From the NCBI GenBank assembly GCA_029782215.1, contig JAKOVD010000002.1:1-64000 (forward strand): DNA of 64,000 nt. Direction: 5' to 3'. How positions within the stretch are numbered: position 1 is the first letter of the stretch; every line of letters begins with the position of its first letter. A program made the position numbers and the translations under genes. The notes under the pieces are model-generated. The model was not told the origin of the DNA. It ran no database searches and saw only the letters and a list, made by a program, of their open reading frames with translations. Of this stretch, positions 1 through 9,757 are shown piece by piece. Source of the DNA: Chloroflexota bacterium. Lineage in GTDB: Bacteria > Chloroflexota > Anaerolineae > J102.

Positions 1-1
1 C

Positions 2-157
2 CTCAAGCGTTTGCACGTCCACAAGCTCGTCAAGAAGGTCAGCCAACGCTACAAGTACTACTTGACCGACTTTGGCCGCCAGGTAGCTACGTTGGTGCTC
101 GAACTCCGGGAGTTCCATGTCATCCCAAAGCTGGCGCATCCACCCTCAGCAGGCTGA
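2..157 (+). CDS. 3' end of an unidentified protein, winged-helix-like C-terminus
   Basis: An open frame enters from the left edge and stops with TGA at 155-157, giving the last 51 residues of a protein. The tail is basic and contains HKLVKKV followed by YKYYLTDFGRQV. This is the look of the wing of a winged-helix domain (helix, then a YxLTxxGR strand). I recall similar tails in MarR-annotated or transposon-associated proteins of Chloroflexota and Planctomycetota, but the family cannot be fixed from 51 residues. It reads toward mfd, and the next start follows after 47 bases. Confidence 0.5.
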   Translation, partial: LKRLHVHKLVKKVSQRYKYYLTDFGRQVATLVLELREFHVIPKLAHPPSAG

Positions 158-204
158 AATTGCTGCTTTCTGTGCAAGAATTTCACTGATAAGGTACTAA
201 CCTC

Positions 205-3200
205 GTGATTCCCGAGATCGCCGCCCCGCAGCCTCCCATCAACGTCGCCTCGCAGCCGGACCTGCACGGTCTGCTGCCGGTGCTGCGCGGGCACGACGTC
301 TTCCAGGAGCTGGCGGCGCAGGTATTGGCAGGCGACCCGCCGCGCCATCCCCTGGGGATTGCCGCTGCGGCCCGCAGCTACGTGGCGGCGGCGCTGGCCG
401 AACAGGGCCGCCCCGTCCTGATTCTCACCGCCAAGGTGGAGACGGCCCGGCAGTTGGCGGAGCAGGTGCGGGCGTGGCTGGGCGATGCCGAGGGCAGCCG
501 GGTGCTTCTCTTCGCCGACCCCGACGCGCTCCCCTTTGAGCGCATCCCCTGGTCGCGGGAAACGCGCCAGAGCCGGCTGCGGACGCTGGCCGCCCTGGCC
601 CAGTGGGAGCGCCCCGGCGCTCCGGCGCTGCCGCCGGTGGTCGTCGCCTCGGTCCGTAGCCTCATGCAGCGCACCGTGCCCAGCACCCTGTTCCAGCGCT
701 ATCTGCGCACCCTGCGCCGCGGCGACATCATCGAGCTTCATGCCCTCCTGGAGCGTTGGCTGAAGGCCGGGTATCAGAACGCTACCCTGGTGGAAGAACC
801 GGGAACGTTCAGCCGGCGCGGCGGCATCATCGACATCTGGCCGCCGAACGAGACCTACCCGGTCCGGATTGAGCTGTGGGGAGATGAGGTGGACAGCCTG
901 AGGCGTTTCGACCCTGCCACCCAGCGCACCCTGCCGGCGGGTTTGGTCGAACGCGTCCAGATCGCTCCCGGTTCCGAGGCGATCATGGAGCGCGGCAAGG
1001 CTGCCGCCGAGGCTCTCAAGGCCGTCGACGCCAGCAGTTGCCATCCACCGGCGCAGTATGAGCTGGAACGGGACGGCGACCAGCTCGCGGGCGGGACCGC
1101 CTTCCGCGGCGTTGAGTTCTATCTGCCCTATCTCTTCCCCCAGGCGGCCACGCTGCTTGACTACCTGCCCGAGGGCGCCCTGGTGCTCGTCGACGCCGCC
1201 GCCGACCTGGCAGCGGTCGCGCTTGACCTGGAAGGACAGGCGCTTCAGGTTCAGAAGGACCTGGTGAAGAGCGGCGATCTGCCCCAGGATTTCGCCCGCG
1301 CCCACCTGACCTGGGACGAGCTGCGGCCGCGGCTGGAGCAGAGCCGGCCGATCGTGCTGGGGCAGGGCAAGCTGGACGGCCACGTCACCACTGTGGGCTC
1401 GGCGCTCGGAAGGCTGTTTCATGCCGGACCGCGTTGGGGAGGACAGCTCAAGCGCGTGGTCGAGCAGGTCGAAGAGGTGCAGGCAACCGGCAGCCGCGTG
1501 GTCATGGTCACCCGCCAGGCGGCCCGCCTGTCCGAACTGTTCCACGAACACGGGCACGCTATCGGCGTCAGTCTTGACGTGCCCGAGATGCCGCCGGCGG
1601 CCAGCATCAGCCTGGTGCAGGGGCAGTTCGACGAAGGATGGAGGTTTGGCAACGGCGTCTCCGAGCTCGTCATTCTGACCGATACGGAGATCTTCGGCTG
1701 GGGCAAGGCCCGCATGCGGCGCAGCCCCCAGCCCCGCGCCAGCGCCCCGGAGTCTTTCTTCGCCGACATTCACCCCGGCGATCTCGTGGTCCACATCGAG
1801 CATGGCATTGGGCGCTTCATCGGCCTGGTCAAGCTGACCGTCGATGGCATCGAGCGCGACTACCTGCAGGTTGACTACGCCCAGAATGACCGCCTGTACG
1901 TCCCCGTACACCAGGCGGACCGCCTGGCGCGCTACGTGGGGCCAGGCGAGGCGGCGCCGGCCCTGAACCGCTTGGGCACCGCCGATTGGGGACAGGTGAA
2001 GGCCAGGGCCAAGAAGGCGGTAGCGGAAATCGCCGATGAGCTGCTGGTGCTCTACGCCCGCCGGGAAGCGCTGTCCGGTCATGCCTTCAGTCCCGACACG
2101 GAATGGCAGCACGAGATGGAGGCAGCCTTCCCTTATGTCGAGACGGCCGACCAGTTCGTAGCCATCGAGGCGGTCAAAGAGGACATGGAGCGCTCGCGGC
2201 CCATGGACCGGCTGGTCTGCGGTGACGTGGGCTATGGCAAAACCGAGGTGGCGCTGCGGGCGGCGTTCAAGGCCATCATGGATGGGATGCAGGTGGCGGT
2301 CCTGGTGCCCACCACCGTCCTCGCCCAGCAGCATTTCAAGACCTTTTCCGAGCGCCTCAGGCCGTTCCCTGTCAACGTCATGATGCTCTCGCGCTTCCGG
2401 ACGCCGCGCCAGCAGCAGGAGGTCATCGACGGCCTGGCCGCCGGCCAAGTGGATGTCGTGATCGGCACCCATCGCCTGCTCAGCAAGGATGTCGCCTTCA
2501 AGAACCTCGGCCTGCTCATCGTCGATGAGGAACAGAGGTTCGGCGTCAGCCACAAGGAGCGCATCAAGCAGATGCGGGCCCTGGTCGACGTGCTCACCCT
2601 GACGGCCACGCCCATTCCCCGCACCCTCTACATGAGCCTGACAGGGGTGCGCGACCTGAGCACCATCGACACGCCCCCGGAAGAGCGTCTGCCCATCCAG
2701 ACCAGCATCGGCTTTTATGATGATACGCTGGTCCGCAATGCCATTCTGCGTGAGCTGGACCGCAACGGCCAGGTGTTCTTCGTCCACAACCGTGTGCAGG
2801 GCATCGAACAGATCGCCGGGCGCCTGCGCAAGCTGGTGCCGGAAGCGCGCATCGGCGTGGGTCATGGCCAGATGGCAGAGCGCGAGCTGGAACAGACCAT
2901 GATGGCGTTTGCCGACGACCAGTTCGACGTGCTCGTCTGCACGACGATCATCGAAAGCGGCCTGGATATTCCCAACGCCAACACCATCATCATCAACCGG
3001 GCCGACACCTTTGGCCTGGCGCAGCTCTACCAACTGCGGGGCCGGGTGGGCCGGGGGGCGCTGCGCGCCTATGCATACCTGCTCTACGACAAGTTCAAGC
3101 CGCTCTCGCTCGACGCCCGGCGCCGCCTGGAAGCCATCCAGGAAGCCAGCGACCTGGGGGCGGGTTTCCGCATCGCCATGCACGATCTCGAGATCCGCGG

Positions 3201-3789
3201 CGCGGGCGAGCTGTTGGGCGCACGCCAGCACGGGCACATCGCCGCCGTCGGCTTCGACCTCTACGTCCGCCTGCTGGCCCAGGCCGTGGAGGAGCTGCGC
3301 GACCAGGGCAAGCTGCCCGCAGGCGCCGCCTTCGACATGGCGGCGCTCGTGGATCCCATGGGACCCAGCGTACAGCTCGACCTTCCCCTCAACGCCGGGC
3401 TCCCGGCCGGCTACATCACCGCCGATCCCCTGCGCCTGCAGCTCTATCGCCGCATCGCCAGCCTGCACACGCCCGGCGAGATCGACGACATGCACCAGGA
3501 GCTGGTCGATCGTTTTGGCCCGCCCCCGCCCGAAGTAGAGAACCTGCTCTTCCAGCTCAAGGTCAAGGTGATGGCCCTGCGCGCCGGCGTCACCTCCATT
3601 GGCCGCGACGGCGAACAGTTGGTAGTGCGCAGTGAGGCTGTGGGCCGGCTCCGGCGTGAGCGCCTGCAGTTCCAGCTCGGCAAGAACGCCTATGTGGGCA
3701 CAAACGCCCTCTGGATTGCCATCGATGCCGAGGGCGAGTGGCGCCAGAATCTCCTGACCTCGCTGGATATTTTGACGGCGGGGGCGTGA
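205..3789 (+). CDS. mfd: Transcription-repair coupling factor Mfd
   Basis: A 1194-residue protein of the usual Mfd length. It is an ATP-driven DNA translocase that removes stalled RNA polymerase from lesions and recruits UvrA. The N-terminal third is the UvrB-like part. A CarD-like RNA-polymerase interaction domain lies around residues 520-585 ([16 protein letters not shown]). The helicase core follows, with Walker [10 protein letters not shown] near residue 672, the DEEQ box IVDEEQRFG near 772 and the helicase VI-type QLRGRVGRG, and the C-terminal TRCF domain ends the protein. Translation starts at a GTG. I saw no strong promoter in the 47 bases after the preceding gene end, so it may be co-transcribed with it. 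A 1145-codon antisense frame covers most of this gene and is a composition artefact. Confidence 0.97.
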   Translation: MIPEIAAPQPPINVASQPDLHGLLPVLRGHDVFQELAAQVLAGDPPRHPLGIAAAARSYVAAALAEQGRPVLILTAKVETARQLAEQVRAWLGDAEGSRVLLFADPDALPFERIPWSRETRQSRLRTLAALAQWERPGAPALPPVVVASVRSLMQRTVPSTLFQRYLRTLRRGDIIELHALLERWLKAGYQNATLVEEPGTFSRRGGIIDIWPPNETYPVRIELWGDEVDSLRRFDPATQRTLPAGLVERVQIAPGSEAIMERGKAAAEALKAVDASSCHPPAQYELERDGDQLAGGTAFRGVEFYLPYLFPQAATLLDYLPEGALVLVDAAADLAAVALDLEGQALQVQKDLVKSGDLPQDFARAHLTWDELRPRLEQSRPIVLGQGKLDGHVTTVGSALGRLFHAGPRWGGQLKRVVEQVEEVQATGSRVVMVTRQAARLSELFHEHGHAIGVSLDVPEMPPAASISLVQGQFDEGWRFGNGVSELVILTDTEIFGWGKARMRRSPQPRASAPESFFADIHPGDLVVHIEHGIGRFIGLVKLTVDGIERDYLQVDYAQNDRLYVPVHQADRLARYVGPGEAAPALNRLGTADWGQVKARAKKAVAEIADELLVLYARREALSGHAFSPDTEWQHEMEAAFPYVETADQFVAIEAVKEDMERSRPMDRLVCGDVGYGKTEVALRAAFKAIMDGMQVAVLVPTTVLAQQHFKTFSERLRPFPVNVMMLSRFRTPRQQQEVIDGLAAGQVDVVIGTHRLLSKDVAFKNLGLLIVDEEQRFGVSHKERIKQMRALVDVLTLTATPIPRTLYMSLTGVRDLSTIDTPPEERLPIQTSIGFYDDTLVRNAILRELDRNGQVFFVHNRVQGIEQIAGRLRKLVPEARIGVGHGQMAERELEQTMMAFADDQFDVLVCTTIIESGLDIPNANTIIINRADTFGLAQLYQLRGRVGRGALRAYAYLLYDKFKPLSLDARRRLEAIQEASDLGAGFRIAMHDLEIRGAGELLGARQHGHIAAVGFDLYVRLLAQAVEELRDQGKLPAGAAFDMAALVDPMGPSVQLDLPLNAGLPAGYITADPLRLQLYRRIASLHTPGEIDDMHQELVDRFGPPPPEVENLLFQLKVKVMALRAGVTSIGRDGEQLVVRSEAVGRLRRERLQFQLGKNAYVGTNALWIAIDAEGEWRQNLLTSLDILTAGA

Positions 3790-3799
3790 GTTTGTACTC

Positions 3800-3855
3800 C
3801 GTACTGCGTAATCCGTAATGACGTGATGATCCGGTAGGCGTACTTACGCAGTACG
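3800..3855. repeat. 11-base inverted repeat after mfd
   Basis: CGTACTGCGTA at 3800-3810 is exactly complementary to TACGCAGTACG at 3845-3855, with 34 bases between. It may fold in mfd mRNA as a 3' end structure, but it lacks a T-run, so it is not a clear intrinsic terminator. Confidence 0.6.
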
Positions 3856-3881
3856 TATCACGTGACCGTCCTCCGCACCCC

Positions 3882-3931
3882 GTGGGACAGTGTGGGATAG
3901 TGTGGGATAGTTGTGGGATAGGGTAGGGTAG
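3882..3931. repeat. Short tandem repeat, GTGGGAYAG x4
   Basis: Copies at 3882-3890, 3892-3900, 3902-3910 and 3913-3921 differ at one position only (C or T). A G-rich GGTAGGGTAG tail ends at 3931. The spacing of the G-triplets is close to 10, one helical turn. Confidence 0.75.
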
Positions 3932-3993
3932 TTCCGGCAGGGATGTCGTGGTCTGCGGCGGGCCGGCGGTGGCTGCCACAGCTACCTTTGTCT

Positions 3994-4022
3994 TTGACAA
4001 TCGCGTGCCCTGCGACTATTCT
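3994..4022 (+). promoter_or_regulatory. Promoter of the argS leader
   Basis: A perfect -35 TTGACA at 3994-3999 and TATTCT at 4017-4022 are separated by 17 bases. Transcription would start near 4029, about 177 bases ahead of argS. Confidence 0.75.
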
Positions 4023-4129
4023 GTTTCCATGCTTACCTTTGGTTGCTTCCGCTTGAGGCCACGCCAGCCAGCTTGATCCGGTTTGGACCCTTGGGCGCGG
4101 GCGCCAATTCAACGTCGAATGTCCCCACC

Positions 4130-4156
4130 AAGCTCTCCCCCCGGAGGGCTTTTTTG
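4130..4156 (+). terminator. Terminator-like hairpin in the argS leader (candidate attenuator)
   Basis: A 9-pair stem (4130-4138 with 4143-4151, one G-U pair, CCCC loop) is followed by a run of T. It lies after the promoter at 3994-4022 and 50 bases before the argS start. It therefore cannot be the mfd terminator alone, and it could set the fraction of transcripts that reach argS. I looked for T-box signatures (AGGGTGG...CCGCG) and did not find a convincing one. Confidence 0.65.
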
Positions 4157-4205
4157 TTGCCTCTGACGCTCGTGCACGACTTCTTCGGACGATAGGACAG
4201 AAAGC

Positions 4206-5912
4206 ATGATGCTCCAATACGAACTCGCCAGCCTCATCGCGGCCGCGGCGCAGGCTGCCCAGGCGGCCGGCGACCTGCCGCGCTGGGAACTACCGCCCAT
4301 TGCCGTCACCCGACCCAAGGCAGCAGACAAGGGGGATTTCTCCTGCGCCCTGGCGCTGCAGAGCGCCCGCGCCGTGAACGAGGCCCTGGCCGGCCTGGGG
4401 GGCGGCAAGCTGACGCCGGTCCAGATTGCCGAGCGTCTGGCTGCCCACCTGCCCGCCAATCCCTTCCTGGATCGCGTCGAGGTGGCGGCTCCCGGTTTTC
4501 TCAACCTGTACCTGTCGCCCACCTGGCTGGGACAGCAGGCCGGGGCCATCAGCGAGCAGGGCACAGACTACTTCGCCGTGGACCTGGGCAGGGGAGCGCG
4601 CGTGCAGGTCGAGTTCGTCAGCGCCAACCCCACCGGTCCGCTGCACTTCGGGGGCGCCCGCAACGCCGTCATCGGCGACACCCTGGCGCGATTGCTGGAG
4701 GCCAGCGGCTACGAGGTCCAGCGGGAGTACTACATCAACGACCGCGGCACGCAGATGGCCACGTTTGGCGCCACGCTGTGGCGGCGCTACCAGCAGCTTC
4801 ACGGCCTGGACGTGGAGATTCCGGCCGACGGCTATCCGGGCGCCTACATGGTCGACTATGCCCGCATCATCCAGGCCGACTACGGTGACAGCCTGTTGTC
4901 AGCCAGCGATGAGGAGGCCATCCCACGCTTCAGCGCCCTGGGCCTGGCCATCGTCACCGCCCAACTGGCCGACGACCTGGCGTTGATGCGGGTCTATTTC
5001 GATGTCTGGTTCTCAGAACAGAGCCTGTACGACGATGGCACCTTTGACCGCGTGGCGGCCGTGCTCAAGGAGAAGGGCGACCTCTATGACAGGGATGGCG
5101 CCATCTGGTTCGCTGCCAGCAAATACCTTGCCAAGAGCGACCGCGACGAGGTCTTCGTCCGCTCCAACGGCGAGCCAGGCTACTACGCGAGTGACATCGC
5201 CTATCACTACAACAAGTTCATCCTCCGTGAGTTCGAATGGGTGATCGATGTTTGGGCCGTCGATCACCAGAACCAGGCGGCCCGGATGCCAGCCATGCTC
5301 AAGGCCTTTGGCATTGACCCGGCCCGGCTGACGGTGGTGCTCTACGACCTGGTGACGCTGCGCCGGGGAGGCGTCGAGGTCAAGATCTCGAAGCGCTCCG
5401 GGGAGCTGATTACGATGGCCGATGTGCTGGAGGAGGTGGGGCCGGATGCAGCCCGCTACCTGCTGCTGAGTCACTCCAATGAGGCGCGCATTGACTTCGA
5501 CCTCGACCTTGCCGTGGCCCAGAACAGCGAGAACCCGGTCTACTACGTGCAGTATGCCCACGCCCGTGTCGCCTCGATCCTGCGCAAGGCGACAGAGCAG
5601 GAGCTCAGCGCCGCAGGCGCCGATCTCAGTCTGCTCGCGCATCCCACCGAACAGGCACTGCTGCAGAAGATGCTGCAGTTGCCTGAGGTCGTGGAAGAGG
5701 CGGTCCAACACCTGGCCCCGCACCACCTGCCTCATTTCGCCCTCGACCTGGCCAAGATCTTCACCGCTTTCTACGGCGCCTGCCGGGTCCTGTCTGATGA
5801 CCCTGCCGACGCCGATCTCACCCGCGCCCGCCTGATGCTGGTGGCGGCGACCAAGACCACGTTGGCCTATGTGCTCGACCTGATGGGCATGTCGGCGCCC
5901 GACGTGATGTAG
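4206..5912 (+). CDS. argS: Arginyl-tRNA synthetase
   Basis: A 568-residue class I synthetase that charges tRNA-Arg. The N-terminal Add-1 domain is followed by the catalytic core with SANPTGPLHFGGAR around residues 139-152. The HIGH signature reads HFGG here, beginning at His147, so the usual fourth-position His is Gly. KISKR at 393-397 is the KMSK counterpart, and the C-terminal helical anticodon-binding domain contains NPVYYVQYAHAR, a strong ArgRS family mark. It starts at ATG ATG after AGGACAG. Two tRNA-Arg(CCG) genes lie 26 kb downstream. Confidence 0.95.
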   Translation: MMLQYELASLIAAAAQAAQAAGDLPRWELPPIAVTRPKAADKGDFSCALALQSARAVNEALAGLGGGKLTPVQIAERLAAHLPANPFLDRVEVAAPGFLNLYLSPTWLGQQAGAISEQGTDYFAVDLGRGARVQVEFVSANPTGPLHFGGARNAVIGDTLARLLEASGYEVQREYYINDRGTQMATFGATLWRRYQQLHGLDVEIPADGYPGAYMVDYARIIQADYGDSLLSASDEEAIPRFSALGLAIVTAQLADDLALMRVYFDVWFSEQSLYDDGTFDRVAAVLKEKGDLYDRDGAIWFAASKYLAKSDRDEVFVRSNGEPGYYASDIAYHYNKFILREFEWVIDVWAVDHQNQAARMPAMLKAFGIDPARLTVVLYDLVTLRRGGVEVKISKRSGELITMADVLEEVGPDAARYLLLSHSNEARIDFDLDLAVAQNSENPVYYVQYAHARVASILRKATEQELSAAGADLSLLAHPTEQALLQKMLQLPEVVEEAVQHLAPHHLPHFALDLAKIFTAFYGACRVLSDDPADADLTRARLMLVAATKTTLAYVLDLMGMSAPDVM

Positions 5913-5999
5913 CTGCGGCCTGGGCGCCAGGCCTGAGTCCTCCGCCAGCGCCCCTGCCACCCCTTGCCCCTGCGGCGCAACTCCTTTGTGACACCTTCC

Positions 6000-7598
6000 A
6001 TGTCTACACCCTCCACCTATCGCATTCTCGTCGCCGACACCCTGGCGCAGAGCGGCCTTGATCTGCTGGCGCAGGCGGGGTTCCAGGTCGACGTCAAAAC
6101 CGGTCTCAAATCCGGCGAGCTGACCGACATCATCCCCACCTACGATGCGCTGATTGTCCGCAGCGCCACCCAGGCCACCGCCGGTGTGATCGCCGCCGCC
6201 GAACGCCTGAAGGTGATCGCACGGGCAGGGGTGGGCATTGACAACGTCGACGTGCCGGCCGCCACGCAGCGCGGCATCCTGGTCGTCAACGCGCCCACGG
6301 GCAACGTGGTCGCCGCCGCCGAACATGCCGTCGCCCTGATCATGTCGCTGGCGCGGCATATCCCCGCTGCCCATCTCTCTATGATGCGCGGGGAGTGGAA
6401 CCGCAAGGACTTCATGGGGGTCGAGCTGCGCGACAAGGCCCTGGGGTTGCTGGGCCTGGGCCGCGTGGCCGGCAACGTGGCGCAGCGCGCCCTGGGCCTG
6501 GGCATGACCGTCCTGGCCTACGATCCCTACGTCTCCACCGACATCGCCGCCAACCTGGGCGTCACCCTGGTGAACCTCGACCACCTCCTGGCTGAAAGCG
6601 ATTTCATCAGCGTACACCTTCCCCTCACCGACCAGACGCGGGGTCTGCTGGATGCCGACCGTCTCGCCCGCTGCAAGCGCGGGGTCCGCCTCGTCAACAC
6701 GGCCCGCGGCGGCATCATCGACGAGGCGGCGCTCCTGGCAAGCCTGGATAGCGGTCAGGTGGCGGGCGCCGCCCTGGATGTCTTCTCATCCGAGCCACCC
6801 CCGGCCGACTCGCCCCTGCGCACCCATCCCGGCATCATTGCCACGCCCCACATCGGCGGCTCGACCAGCGAGGCGCAGGACCAGGTCGCCATCGACGCCG
6901 TGACCCAGGTCATCGATATCCTGCACGGGCGTCCGGCCCGCTACGCCGTCAATGCGCCCCTGATCCCGCCCAGCCAGGTTGAGTTCCTGACGCCTTTCGT
7001 CGAGCTGGTCGAGACGATGGGGCGGTTCCTGGCGCAGTTCGATCCGGTACCCGTTCAGCGGGTCGAACTGACGGTCCACGGCCCCATTGCCGAATATGAC
7101 ACCAGCATCCTGCAGGCGGCTGCCCTGCGCGGCCTGCTGGCCAACGTCGTGGTGGAACGCGTCAACATCGTCAATGCCGGCTTGATCGCCCAGCGCCGCG
7201 GCATCATCATCGCCGAGATCAAGCAGCGCCATCACTACGAGCGCTATGAGAACATGGTCACGCTCAAGGTGAGCGCCGGCAGCCAGGAAACCAGCGTGCG
7301 CGGCAGCGTCCTGGGCGGCGAGCCCTTCATCGTTGCCATCCGCGACCTCTGGGTGGACTTCCTGGCCCGGGGGCACTTCCTGCTGTCATGGCATCATGAC
7401 CAGCCCGGCATCATCGGCGCCATCGGCACACTCCTGGGCCAGAACGATATCAACATCGCCTTCATGCACGTAGGGCGGCGCAGCCCGCGCGGCGAGGCGA
7501 TCATGGTCCTGAACACCGACGAACCTGTCCCGGACCATCTGATCCCCGCTATCGACGCCATCGTCGTCACCCATCATGCGCGCAGTATCTCGCTGTAA
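6000..7598 (+). CDS. serA: D-3-phosphoglycerate dehydrogenase
   Basis: A 532-residue enzyme for the first step of serine synthesis, oxidising 3-phosphoglycerate with NAD. The substrate and Rossmann domains show GLGRVAGNVAQRA (NAD loop), NTARGGIIDE with the catalytic Arg region, and TPHIGGSTSEA with the catalytic His. The allosteric substrate-binding domain and a C-terminal ACT domain (DQPGIIGAIGTLL) follow, so this is the long form that serine may regulate. I chose ATG 6000 (MSTPSTYRIL) because it begins right at the domain. A TTG 36 bases upstream would add 12 residues. No clear Shine-Dalgarno precedes either. Confidence 0.95.
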   Translation: MSTPSTYRILVADTLAQSGLDLLAQAGFQVDVKTGLKSGELTDIIPTYDALIVRSATQATAGVIAAAERLKVIARAGVGIDNVDVPAATQRGILVVNAPTGNVVAAAEHAVALIMSLARHIPAAHLSMMRGEWNRKDFMGVELRDKALGLLGLGRVAGNVAQRALGLGMTVLAYDPYVSTDIAANLGVTLVNLDHLLAESDFISVHLPLTDQTRGLLDADRLARCKRGVRLVNTARGGIIDEAALLASLDSGQVAGAALDVFSSEPPPADSPLRTHPGIIATPHIGGSTSEAQDQVAIDAVTQVIDILHGRPARYAVNAPLIPPSQVEFLTPFVELVETMGRFLAQFDPVPVQRVELTVHGPIAEYDTSILQAAALRGLLANVVVERVNIVNAGLIAQRRGIIIAEIKQRHHYERYENMVTLKVSAGSQETSVRGSVLGGEPFIVAIRDLWVDFLARGHFLLSWHHDQPGIIGAIGTLLGQNDINIAFMHVGRRSPRGEAIMVLNTDEPVPDHLIPAIDAIVVTHHARSISL

Positions 7599-7615
7599 CA
7601 AGCGCTGCGGCCGAT

Positions 7616-7645
7616 TTGGGAGCGCCCAAACGGCGGTGCTATACT
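7616..7645 (+). promoter_or_regulatory. Promoter of secG
   Basis: TTGGGA at 7616-7621 and TATACT at 7640-7645 are separated by 18 bases. The AGGAGG ribosome site at 7662-7667 follows. Confidence 0.6.
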
Positions 7646-7679
7646 TCCCGTTCGACCTTTCAGGAGGCATTGCTATTCT

Positions 7680-7901
7680 GTGACCACATTTGTTCTGATT
7701 GCCCAGGTGATCGTGAGTGTTCTGCTCGTCGTGCTGGTAGTCTTGCAGACGCAGAGCAGCGGCGCTGGCAGCGTTTTCGGCAGCGATACCAGTGTCTATC
7801 GCACCCGTCGCGGTCTCGAAAAGACCCTCTATCAGGCTACCATTGCTGTTTCCGTGATCTTCATTGCGATCTCGATGATTGCCGTCCTGATCACGGGTTG
7901 A
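7680..7901 (+). CDS. secG: Protein translocase subunit SecG
   Basis: A 73-residue membrane protein with two hydrophobic helices (about residues 3-22 and 52-71) linked by a polar loop with QSSGAGSVFG, the hallmark of SecG between its two spans. It joins SecYE in the inner membrane and helps SecA-driven export. It starts at GTG, 12 bases after AGGAGG. It is monocistronic by appearance, with its own promoter and a long inverted repeat after it. Confidence 0.92.
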   Translation: MTTFVLIAQVIVSVLLVVLVVLQTQSSGAGSVFGSDTSVYRTRRGLEKTLYQATIAVSVIFIAISMIAVLITG

Positions 7902-7927
7902 CAGTACGTTTTTCCAAAGTAAAGGAG

Positions 7928-7977
7928 CGACGCACCAGCAGCCTTCCCTTGCGATGGCACAAGTGACTGGTGCGTCG
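7928..7977 (+). repeat. Long stem-loop between secG and the binding-protein gene
   Basis: CGACGCACCAG at 7928-7938 pairs exactly with CTGGTGCGTCG at 7967-7977 around a 28-base loop. It ends 36 bases before the next start. It could end secG mRNA or control the start of the next gene. The tail (TTCGACTTTC) is only weakly T-rich. Confidence 0.55.
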
Positions 7978-8012
7978 TTCGACTTTCTGGCCCAGAGTCA
8001 GGCGAGTCCCTT

Positions 8013-9707
8013 GTGAGTCGTCACGTACGCTGGCAGGCTGTATTGGCTCTGTTGGGGCTTGTCCTGATTGGCGCCCTGCTGAGCTACGCCACTTATACCT
8101 ATACCACCCAAGAGGTTCCCGCGCGCGGCGGCGTCTACGTCGAGGGGGTTGCGGGCAACCCGCAGTACATCAACCCGGTGCTGTGCCAATACAACGACGT
8201 CGACCGGGATCTGTGCGCGCTTGTCTTCAACGGTCTGCTCCGTTTTGACGAGCGCGGCGATCTGCAGCCAGACCTGGCCGAGAGTTGGGAGGTCAGTCCG
8301 AGCAGCGACGTCTTCACCTTTACGCTGCGCGCGGATGCCCGCTGGCACGACGGTTTACGCATCACGGCTGACGATGTGTTGTTCACCATCGGGCTGCTGC
8401 AGAACCCCGACCTGCCCATCCTTCCTGACCTGGCAGCGCTGTGGCGCTCGGTTCTGGCCACCAAGGTGGATGACCGCACGATCGTGCTCAAGCTGAGCGA
8501 GCCCTACGCCGCCTTTCCCGACTATACCACGGTGCGCTGGTTTGGCGTCCTGCCCAAGCACTACTGGCAGCGCTACAACCCGCGAGACATGATCCACGCC
8601 CAACTGAACACCCAGCCCATCGGCAGTGGTCCCTTCCGCGTCACCGAGGTCGACAGCCAGCATCTGCGCCTTGAACCGGTGCCGGGCGGTTTCGCCAAGC
8701 AACCCTACCTCGATGCACTCGAGTTCCGTTTCTTCCCGGACTATGCGAGCATCCTGGCGGCCGCCGGGCGCGGGGAAATCCAGGGAGTCAGCCGCATCCT
8801 GCCTGAGAACATGGCGGAGGCGGAAGCCATGCCGGGCCTCCAGCTCTTCACCTCGCCGCTGCCTGGTTACTCCCTCATCCTCCTCAACCTGAGCTCTCCC
8901 AACGCCCCCTTCCTGGCCGACAAGAACGTACGCCAAGCGTTGGCCTACGGCCTCGATCGCAACAAACTGGTGGGTGACGTGCTCAATGGCGCCGGCATCG
9001 TCGCCAACAGTCCCATCTTGCCTGGCACCTGGGCCTCCAACCCCGATGTGCCTGCCTATGACTACGACCCGGCGCGTGCGCGCAAACTCCTCGACGAGGC
9101 AGGCTGGGTGGATACCGATGGCGATGGCGTGCGTGACAAAGACGGCAAACCGATGGAATTCATCCTGCACACGGATGATGCTCCCATGTCGCAGAAGATC
9201 GGCCAGGCCATTGCGCGTGACTGGCAGGCGCTGGGCGTGAAAGCCACCCCGCAGGCGGTGTCGTTCGCAGGCCTGGTGAGCGATTTGCTCGTCCAGCGCA
9301 ACTATGCGGCGGCAGTGACCAGCCTGGAGTACATCGGTGACCCCGACCCCTATCCGCTGTGGCATTCGACCCAGTTGCCCCCGACCGGCCAGAACTACAC
9401 GGGCTGGAGCAACCGGCAGGCCGACATCGTCATGGAACAGGCACGCCGTACCGCCGATCGCGAGTTGCGCGCCCAACTTTACAAACAGTTCCAGACCCTT
9501 TTCACCGATGACCTGCCGGCAATCCTGCTCTACTATCCTGTGCAGACCTATGGCGCCTCCGCCGCGGTGAAGAACATGGAAGTCGGCCGCCTGAATGAGC
9601 CGGCCGATCGTTTTCGCTCGTTTGCGGACTGGTACATGCTGACCCGGAAGGTGACCGAGGCCGAGCGACGCACGCGACCGCTCGATCTTGACAACGTACC
9701 CAAGTAA
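8013..9707 (+). CDS. ABC transporter substrate-binding protein, family 5 (peptide/OppA type)
   Basis: A 564-residue extracytoplasmic solute-binding protein. An N-terminal hydrophobic segment (about residues 8-28, ALLGLVLIGALLSYATY) has no lipobox Cys, so it is likely a membrane anchor. The family 5 start NPQYINPVLCQYNDVDRDL, the LAESWEVS motif and ARWHDG are typical of DppA/OppA proteins, and PILPGTWASNPDVPAYDYD is typical of their C-terminal lobe. DTDGDGVRDKDG near residue 370 resembles a calcium loop, commonly seen in these proteins. No permease or ATPase is next to it, so the partners must be elsewhere. The substrate is unknown. The start is GTG. Confidence 0.9.
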   Translation: MSRHVRWQAVLALLGLVLIGALLSYATYTYTTQEVPARGGVYVEGVAGNPQYINPVLCQYNDVDRDLCALVFNGLLRFDERGDLQPDLAESWEVSPSSDVFTFTLRADARWHDGLRITADDVLFTIGLLQNPDLPILPDLAALWRSVLATKVDDRTIVLKLSEPYAAFPDYTTVRWFGVLPKHYWQRYNPRDMIHAQLNTQPIGSGPFRVTEVDSQHLRLEPVPGGFAKQPYLDALEFRFFPDYASILAAAGRGEIQGVSRILPENMAEAEAMPGLQLFTSPLPGYSLILLNLSSPNAPFLADKNVRQALAYGLDRNKLVGDVLNGAGIVANSPILPGTWASNPDVPAYDYDPARARKLLDEAGWVDTDGDGVRDKDGKPMEFILHTDDAPMSQKIGQAIARDWQALGVKATPQAVSFAGLVSDLLVQRNYAAAVTSLEYIGDPDPYPLWHSTQLPPTGQNYTGWSNRQADIVMEQARRTADRELRAQLYKQFQTLFTDDLPAILLYYPVQTYGASAAVKNMEVGRLNEPADRFRSFADWYMLTRKVTEAERRTRPLDLDNVPK

Positions 9708-9715
9708 TGTACAAT
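9688..9715 (+). promoter_or_regulatory. Promoter of tRNA-Leu, overlapping the preceding gene's end
   Basis: TTGACA at 9688-9693 and TACAAT at 9710-9715 are separated by 16 bases. The -35 box lies inside the last codons of the binding-protein gene, whose stop is at 9705-9707. Confidence 0.8.
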
Positions 9716-9757
9716 GACCGTTGTCAGCGTACACCGCAGACGCCTGGCAAACGAGAA

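Larger units (their letters stand above)
3790..4205. other. mfd-argS intergenic region with inverted and tandem repeats
   Basis: This 416-base gap holds no gene. From left to right it carries a perfect 11-base inverted repeat (3800-3810 and 3845-3855), four copies of the 9-mer GTGGGAYAG spaced by one or two bases (3882-3921) followed by GGTAGGGTAG, a consensus promoter (3994-4022), and a terminator-like hairpin (4130-4156). The promoter and hairpin are listed separately as the argS leader. Confidence 0.7.

Noticed and set aside
58-3495. 1145-codon open frame antisense to mfd
   Set aside because: It is the complement of a strongly supported mfd gene, and its protein is rich in His, Gln, Arg and Gly with no domain. 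High GC opens long antisense frames.
4029-4205. T-box riboswitch before argS
   Set aside because: No AGGGTGG...CCGCG box and no specifier domain could be identified by eye.
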